Source: Myxococcales bacterium
GTDB lineage: Bacteria; Myxococcota_A; Polyangia; Haliangiales; Haliangiaceae
Length of the DNA: 34,227 bases
Reading direction: 5' to 3'
Assembly (NCBI GenBank): GCA_016794545.1
Contig: JAEUJX010000481.1
Location: forward strand, 1 to 34,227
Both the position numbers and the translations under genes were made by a program. Positions 30,574 through 34,227 of the stretch are shown here, in pieces. Position 1 is the first letter of the stretch; every line of letters starts with the position of its first letter. The notes below the pieces were generated by a model, which saw only the letters and a list, made by a program, of their open reading frames with translations, was not told the origin of the DNA and made no database searches.

Positions 30574-31904
30574 CGTGGTCACCGACGAGCTGGAAGTCCC
30601 GAGCCGCCGCACAGCAGGCCAACTACGGCGATCCCGCCGAGCTGGCCCGCGTGGTCGACGAGATGGGGCGGCTGCCGCCGCTCGTCACGTCGTGGGAGAT
30701 CGAGCAGCTGCGCGAGCAGCTCGCGCGCGCCGCGCAGGGCCACGCGTTCGTGCTCCAGGGCGGTGACTGCGCGGAGTCGTTCGACGACTGTCGCAGCGAG
30801 CCGATCGCCGCGAAGCTGAAGATCCTGCTCCAGATGTCGCTCGTGCTCGTGCACGGCACGCGCAAGCCGGTGGTCCGCATCGGCCGCATCGCGGGCCAGT
30901 ACGCGAAGCCGCGCTCGACCGACGTCGAGACGCGCGGCGACGTCACCCTGCCCGCCTACCGCGGCGACATCATCAACAGGGACGGCTTCACCGCCGAGGA
31001 TCGCGAGCCCGATCCGACGCTGATGCTGCGCGCCTACGAGCGCGCCGGTCTCACGCTCAACTTCATCCGCGCGCTCGTCGACGGCGGGTTCGCCGACCTG
31101 CACCACCCCGAGTACTGGGACGTGTCGTTCGCGACCGGGGCCGCGCGCCAGCAGTACGAGCAGATCGTCTCGTCGATCCGCGAGTCGCTCGACTTCGTCA
31201 GCGCGATCACCGGCGTCGAGTCGGAGGTGCTCCGCCGCGTCGACGTGTTCACGAGCCACGAGGCGCTCGCGCTGCCGTACGAGCAGGCGCAGACCCGCAA
31301 GGTCCCGCGCCGCGACGGCTGGTACAACCTGTCGACGCACTTCCCGTGGATCGGCATGCGCACGGCGCAGCTCGACGGCGCGCACGTCGAGTTCCACCGC
31401 GGCATCAACAACCCGCTCGGCATCAAGATCGGTCCGGCGATGACGACCGAGTGGCTGCTCGGCCTCCTCGCCGTCCTCGATCCCGAGCGCATCCCCGGCC
31501 GCATCACGCTCATCCACCGGATGGGCGCGGGCAACGTCACCGCGAAGCTGCCGCCGCTGGTCGACGCGGTGCGCGGGACCGGGCGCACCGTGCTGTGGGT
31601 CTGCGATCCGATGCACGGCAACACCGAGACCACGCCGCAGGGCATCAAGACGCGCCGGTTCGACAAGATCGTCGACGAGCTCGAGCAGAGCTTCGCGCTC
31701 CACACGCGGCTCGGCTCGCGCCTCGGCGGCGTCCACGTCGAGCTCACCGGCGAGGACGTCACCGAGTGCATCGGCGGCGCGCGCGGCCTGTCGGAGACCG
31801 ACCTCGAACGCGCGTACAAGACGCGCGTCGATCCGCGCCTCAACTACGAGCAGGCGCTCGAGATGGCGATGCGCATCGCGCGCCACCTGCGCAGCGGCAC
31901 ATGA
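30570..31904 (+). CDS. Class II 3-deoxy-D-arabino-heptulosonate 7-phosphate (DAHP) synthase
   Basis: A 444-residue protein matching the class II (plant/AroA-II type) DAHP synthase, which condenses phosphoenolpyruvate and erythrose-4-phosphate at the entry to the shikimate pathway. It begins 'TWSPTSWKSRAAAQQ' as family members do. It has 'FVLQGGDCAESF' with metal ligand Cys 67, 'RIGRIAGQYAKPRS', 'REPDPTLMLRAYERA', 'GINNPLGIKIGP', 'WVCDPMHGNT' (His ligand) and 'HVELTGEDVTECIGG' (Glu ligand). Length and motifs are complete. The start overlaps the nucleotidase stop, and its own stop overlaps the next start, so it sits in a tightly coupled four-gene unit. No other shikimate or aromatic gene is nearby. 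Confidence 0.96.
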   Translation: MTWSPTSWKSRAAAQQANYGDPAELARVVDEMGRLPPLVTSWEIEQLREQLARAAQGHAFVLQGGDCAESFDDCRSEPIAAKLKILLQMSLVLVHGTRKPVVRIGRIAGQYAKPRSTDVETRGDVTLPAYRGDIINRDGFTAEDREPDPTLMLRAYERAGLTLNFIRALVDGGFADLHHPEYWDVSFATGAARQQYEQIVSSIRESLDFVSAITGVESEVLRRVDVFTSHEALALPYEQAQTRKVPRRDGWYNLSTHFPWIGMRTAQLDGAHVEFHRGINNPLGIKIGPAMTTEWLLGLLAVLDPERIPGRITLIHRMGAGNVTAKLPPLVDAVRGTGRTVLWVCDPMHGNTETTPQGIKTRRFDKIVDELEQSFALHTRLGSRLGGVHVELTGEDVTECIGGARGLSETDLERAYKTRVDPRLNYEQALEMAMRIARHLRSGT

Positions 31905-32563
31905 AGGACGTGCTGTGGCGCGCCCTCCAGGTCTGGGGCGTGCCGGTCGGCATGGGCATCGCGTACGCCATGCTGATCTGGTCCGCCGAGACCGACACCA
32001 CCGGCAAGGCCTGGATGACGATCGGCTACGCGTTCGTCCTCGTCATCTGGTTCGTCCTCCACTACCTGATGACGACCGCCGCGCTCGCGCGTGCGATCGA
32101 CGTCGGCGACGCCGCGAAGCTGATGGAGGTCTCCGACCGAAACCTCCGGGCCAGGCGCGGCGATGCGGCCCGGGCGCCCTACCTCGTCGCCCGCGGGATC
32201 GCGCACGAGCTGACCGGCGCGCACGCCGAGGCGCTCGCCGCGCTCGACGAGGCGAAGCTGTCCGCCCTCCCCGCCGGCGCGCGGGCGGCGTGGCAGCTCC
32301 GGGCCGCGAGCACGCGGGTCGCCGCGCTCGTCGGCCTCGGCAAGACCGCCGACGCGCGCACCGTGCTCGACGCGGAGCTCCGGCCCGACGCCCCGCACCC
32401 CGCGCACTCGGACGCGGCGCTGCTCGCCGCGCTCTCCGCCGGCCGCGTGCTGGCGGCCGAGGGCAAGCGCGACGCGGCCACCGCGAAGCTCGCGGCCGTG
32501 ATCGACGACGTGCGCGCGACCGGGGCGATGCGCTCGGCGGCGAAGGCCGTGCTTCAGAAGTAG
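31901..32563 (+). CDS. Membrane protein with TPR-like helical domain
   Basis: A 220-residue protein whose ATG overlaps the DAHP synthase stop (ATGA). Two membrane helices (~residues 14-28, 'VGMGIAYAMLIWS', and ~38-62, 'WMTIGYAFVLVIWFVLHYLM') are followed by ~155 residues of paired helices. These resemble degenerate TPRs, with 'APYLVARGIAHELTGAHAEA', 'AWQLRAASTRVAALVGLGKT' and 'ALLAALSAGRVLAAEGKRDA'. No enzyme motif is visible. It is probably an inner-membrane protein-interaction component. Its 3' end overlaps the convergent gene by 10 bp. Confidence 0.75.
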   Translation: MKDVLWRALQVWGVPVGMGIAYAMLIWSAETDTTGKAWMTIGYAFVLVIWFVLHYLMTTAALARAIDVGDAAKLMEVSDRNLRARRGDAARAPYLVARGIAHELTGAHAEALAALDEAKLSALPAGARAAWQLRAASTRVAALVGLGKTADARTVLDAELRPDAPHPAHSDAALLAALSAGRVLAAEGKRDAATAKLAAVIDDVRATGAMRSAAKAVLQK

Positions 32564-33024
32564 GCGCGGTACACCGGCACGCGCAGCTGCACGCCGCGCT
32601 CGCCGTGATACTCGGTCGGCAGCATCTCGATCTCCGGAAGCTCCAGGTGCACCACGCGGCCCGCGATGCCGATGTCGAACACCGCGGTGATCTTCGCCAT
32701 GCCGTTCGTGAAGTGGACGACCGAGTCGAACTTGAAGGTCGCGTAGTCGGAGTCGATCATGCCGAACTTCACGCGCGCGCGGCGCTGCCGGCCATCGAAG
32801 CGCAGCGCGAACGTGTCGTTCGACAGCTGGTCGAGGTGGTACCCGAGCTGGTTGCCGAGGTCGGTCATCGCGTCGGTGAGCTGTTGACCGAGCGTGAGCT
32901 GGCGCGCGGTCGGCACCGACGGCCACATCCGGTCGTAGAGGTGGAGGTCGTCGGCCGCCGCGCCCCGAGCGGACGTCGCGAGCGCGCACGCCAGCACCCA
33001 CGCGATCAGCCCTCGGTGCCGCAC
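32554..33024 (-). CDS. Small exported protein of unknown function
   Basis: A 156-residue protein with the best start at GTG 33024, giving a signal peptide 'LIAWVLACALATSARGAAA'. The longer frame from 33162 adds an Arg-rich leader and overlaps the TraB promoter and start. The mature part begins 'DDLHLYDRMWPSVPTARQLT', then a helix 'TDAMTDLGNQLGYHLDQL', then strands ('KFGMIDSDYATFKFDSVVHF', 'MAKITAVFDIGIAGRVVHLE') and a C-terminal 'VPVYRAYF'. No family is recognised. It converges with the TPR-like membrane gene, with a 10-bp overlap of coding ends, and is divergent from the TraB/GumN gene 71 bp away. Confidence 0.65.
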   Translation of the reverse strand: MRHRGLIAWVLACALATSARGAAADDLHLYDRMWPSVPTARQLTLGQQLTDAMTDLGNQLGYHLDQLSNDTFALRFDGRQRRARVKFGMIDSDYATFKFDSVVHFTNGMAKITAVFDIGIAGRVVHLELPEIEMLPTEYHGERGVQLRVPVYRAYF

Positions 33025-33095
33025 ACTTCGATGGTAGCCGCCCGGCCGGATCCTTCTGTGAGCGCCGCTACGATCCACGTGGTAAACGAACGTCC

Positions 33096-34079
33096 ATGAA
33101 GCGCGCGTTGTTCGTCGGCCTCGCGGTTGCCCTCGTCGCCTGCAAGCAGTCCGCACCTCCACCTACAGCGGAGGTACGGCCAGCGCCCCCTGTGGCCCCG
33201 GCCGCGCCGGCGGCCAAGCCCGAGGCGCCGCCACAGGCTCCGCAGGCGAACGCCGCGGACCCGTGGAGCAAGCCGGCGCCGAAGAAGGACCCGCTCGCGC
33301 GGCCGCTGTTCTGGTCGATCGAGAAGGACGGCAAGACCAGCTACGCGCTCGGCACGATCCACATCGGCGTCGATGCCGAGGCGCGGCTCCCGCAGATCGT
33401 GTGGGACAAGCTCGACGCGGCGCCCGCGTTCGCGATGGAGACGGATCTGAGCGATCCGGCGCTGATGAAGGTGCTCGAGTGCGTCGGCTGCTCGCTCAAG
33501 AAGGAGCTCGGCCCGGTGTACTGGAAGAAGCTCGAGGCGGCCCTCACGCCCGAGGTCGCGGCGCGGATCGATCCGATGAAGCCGATGGTCGCCGCGACGA
33601 TGATGTCGATGCGGGGCCTGCCGATGACCACGCAGATGGACACGCTGCTGCTCGCGCGGGCGCGGACCGGGAACAAGACCGTCCACTTCCTCGAGGAGCC
33701 CAGCGTGCAGGCGAGGATCCTCGAGAAGCACATGAACGTGAAGGCGCTGAAGTCGATGCTCGATGACGTCGAGGCAGGCAACAATCACACGAAGCTGATG
33801 CTCGACGCGTACGTCTCCGGCGACGACGTCGCGATGGTCAAGCTGTCGGAGAGCGAGCGCGAGCAGGCGCTCAAGCACGGCTACACGAAGAAGGAGTACG
33901 ACGAGACGATGCAGGACATGCTGTACGGCCGCAACGCGTCGTGGATCCCGGCCATCGAGAAGGCGCACGCGGCCGGCGGCATCTTCGTCGCCGCGGGCGC
34001 CATGCACCTGGTCGGCCCGAAGAACGTGCTCGAGCTGCTCGAAAAGCAGGGCTACAAGATCACGCGCGTCGTTCCCTGA
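33096..34079 (+). CDS. TraB/GumN-family lipoprotein
   Basis: A 327-residue lipoprotein (lipobox 'LVAC', Cys 16) with a Pro/Ala-rich linker to ~residue 65. The TraB/GumN (TIKI-like) domain follows with the conserved 'SYALGTIHIGVD', 'AFAMETDLSDP', 'FLEEPSVQ' and the C-terminal pair 'RNASWIPAIEKAHAAGGIFV' and 'AAGAMHLVGPKNVLELLEKQ'. The two G-x-x-H motifs and the Arg-Asn pair are the presumed metal-binding and catalytic positions. Animal TIKI relatives are membrane metalloproteases, and bacterial members are largely uncharacterised. It is complete here. Its role at the envelope is unknown. Confidence 0.9.
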   Translation: MKRALFVGLAVALVACKQSAPPPTAEVRPAPPVAPAAPAAKPEAPPQAPQANAADPWSKPAPKKDPLARPLFWSIEKDGKTSYALGTIHIGVDAEARLPQIVWDKLDAAPAFAMETDLSDPALMKVLECVGCSLKKELGPVYWKKLEAALTPEVAARIDPMKPMVAATMMSMRGLPMTTQMDTLLLARARTGNKTVHFLEEPSVQARILEKHMNVKALKSMLDDVEAGNNHTKLMLDAYVSGDDVAMVKLSESEREQALKHGYTKKEYDETMQDMLYGRNASWIPAIEKAHAAGGIFVAAGAMHLVGPKNVLELLEKQGYKITRVVP

Positions 34080-34105
34080 CGCTGGCCGTGAGCTATGGTC
34101 GCGGC

Positions 34106-34227
34106 GTGCCCGCCCAGACGCTCGAGCTCGCCGGCCTGACCACCCGAATCGTCGGCCCCGCCGACGCCAGGACCACCGTCGTGCTGCTGCACGGCTTCGG
34201 CGCCCCCGGCGACGACCTGGTGGCGCT
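34106..34227 (+). CDS. Alpha/beta hydrolase (phospholipase/carboxylesterase-like), 3'-truncated by the window edge
   Basis: The first ~40 residues of a gene that runs off the window. The frame reads 'VPAQTLELAGLTTRIVGPAD' and then 'TVVLLHGFGAPGDDLVA'. The HGFGxxGDD motif after a hydrophobic strand is the oxyanion-loop region of the carboxylesterase/phospholipase branch of alpha/beta hydrolases. The start is GTG 34106 or the in-frame GTG at 34088; neither has a good ribosome binding site. The catalytic Ser, Asp and His lie beyond the window. It follows the TraB/GumN gene by about 26 bp and may share its transcript. Confidence 0.75.
   Translation, partial: MPAQTLELAGLTTRIVGPADARTTVVLLHGFGAPGDDLVA

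Overview
The window reads as one stretch of a very GC-rich bacterial chromosome, most likely a member of the Myxococcota close to the Haliangium/Kofleriaceae group. The support is indirect. There is an AgmX/PglI-type C-terminal domain, a MYXO-CTERM-like C-terminus (Cys/Gly patch, membrane helix, Arg cluster), many lipoproteins, TPR/PEGA membrane proteins beside a Ser/Thr kinase, a giant TPR protein, and a two-pentamer microcompartment locus of the kind I recall from Haliangium ochraceum. No rRNA, tRNA, CRISPR array, phage or insertion sequence with an intact transposase is visible.

Layout. 1-2453: the end of an AgmX/PglI-like gene, a Doc-type toxin with an AbrB-type antitoxin (minus strand) with a paired-palindrome operator, and a secreted phosphodiester glycosidase. 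2648-13311 (plus): a 2824-residue TPR protein, then two translationally coupled EutN/CcmL (BMC-P) shell pentamers and a coupled class II aldolase, then a DUF1223 thioredoxin-like lipoprotein. 13350-19908 (all minus): a small membrane lipoprotein, a 3D-domain protein, two paralogous TPR-PEGA proteins, a Ser/Thr kinase and pyruvate kinase. 19995-25454 (plus): a 5'-nucleotidase lipoprotein, an unknown lipoprotein and an outer-membrane barrel with overlapping reading frames, then an unknown gene. 25455-26446: the only long gene-poor gap, holding a GxxExxY gene remnant between 95-bp inverted repeats. 26447-28135 (minus): a WXXGXW-repeat secreted protein with a clear terminator. 28215-32563 (plus): a DUF4333-like lipoprotein, a second 5'-nucleotidase, class II DAHP synthase and a membrane helical-repeat protein. 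32554-34227: a small exported protein, a TraB/GumN lipoprotein and the start of an alpha/beta hydrolase.

The most notable system is the microcompartment satellite locus at 11151-12558. Two different pentamer genes and an aldolase overlap by 4 bp at each junction. The aldolase carries, beyond its catalytic domain, an Ala/Pro-rich linker and a short amphipathic C-terminal helix that looks like an encapsulation peptide. No hexamer (BMC-H) or trimer (BMC-T) shell gene is present here, so the facets of the shell would have to be encoded elsewhere. Other regions of interest are the inverted-repeat element with the broken GxxExxY gene, the two nucleotidase operons and the WXXGXW repeat protein.
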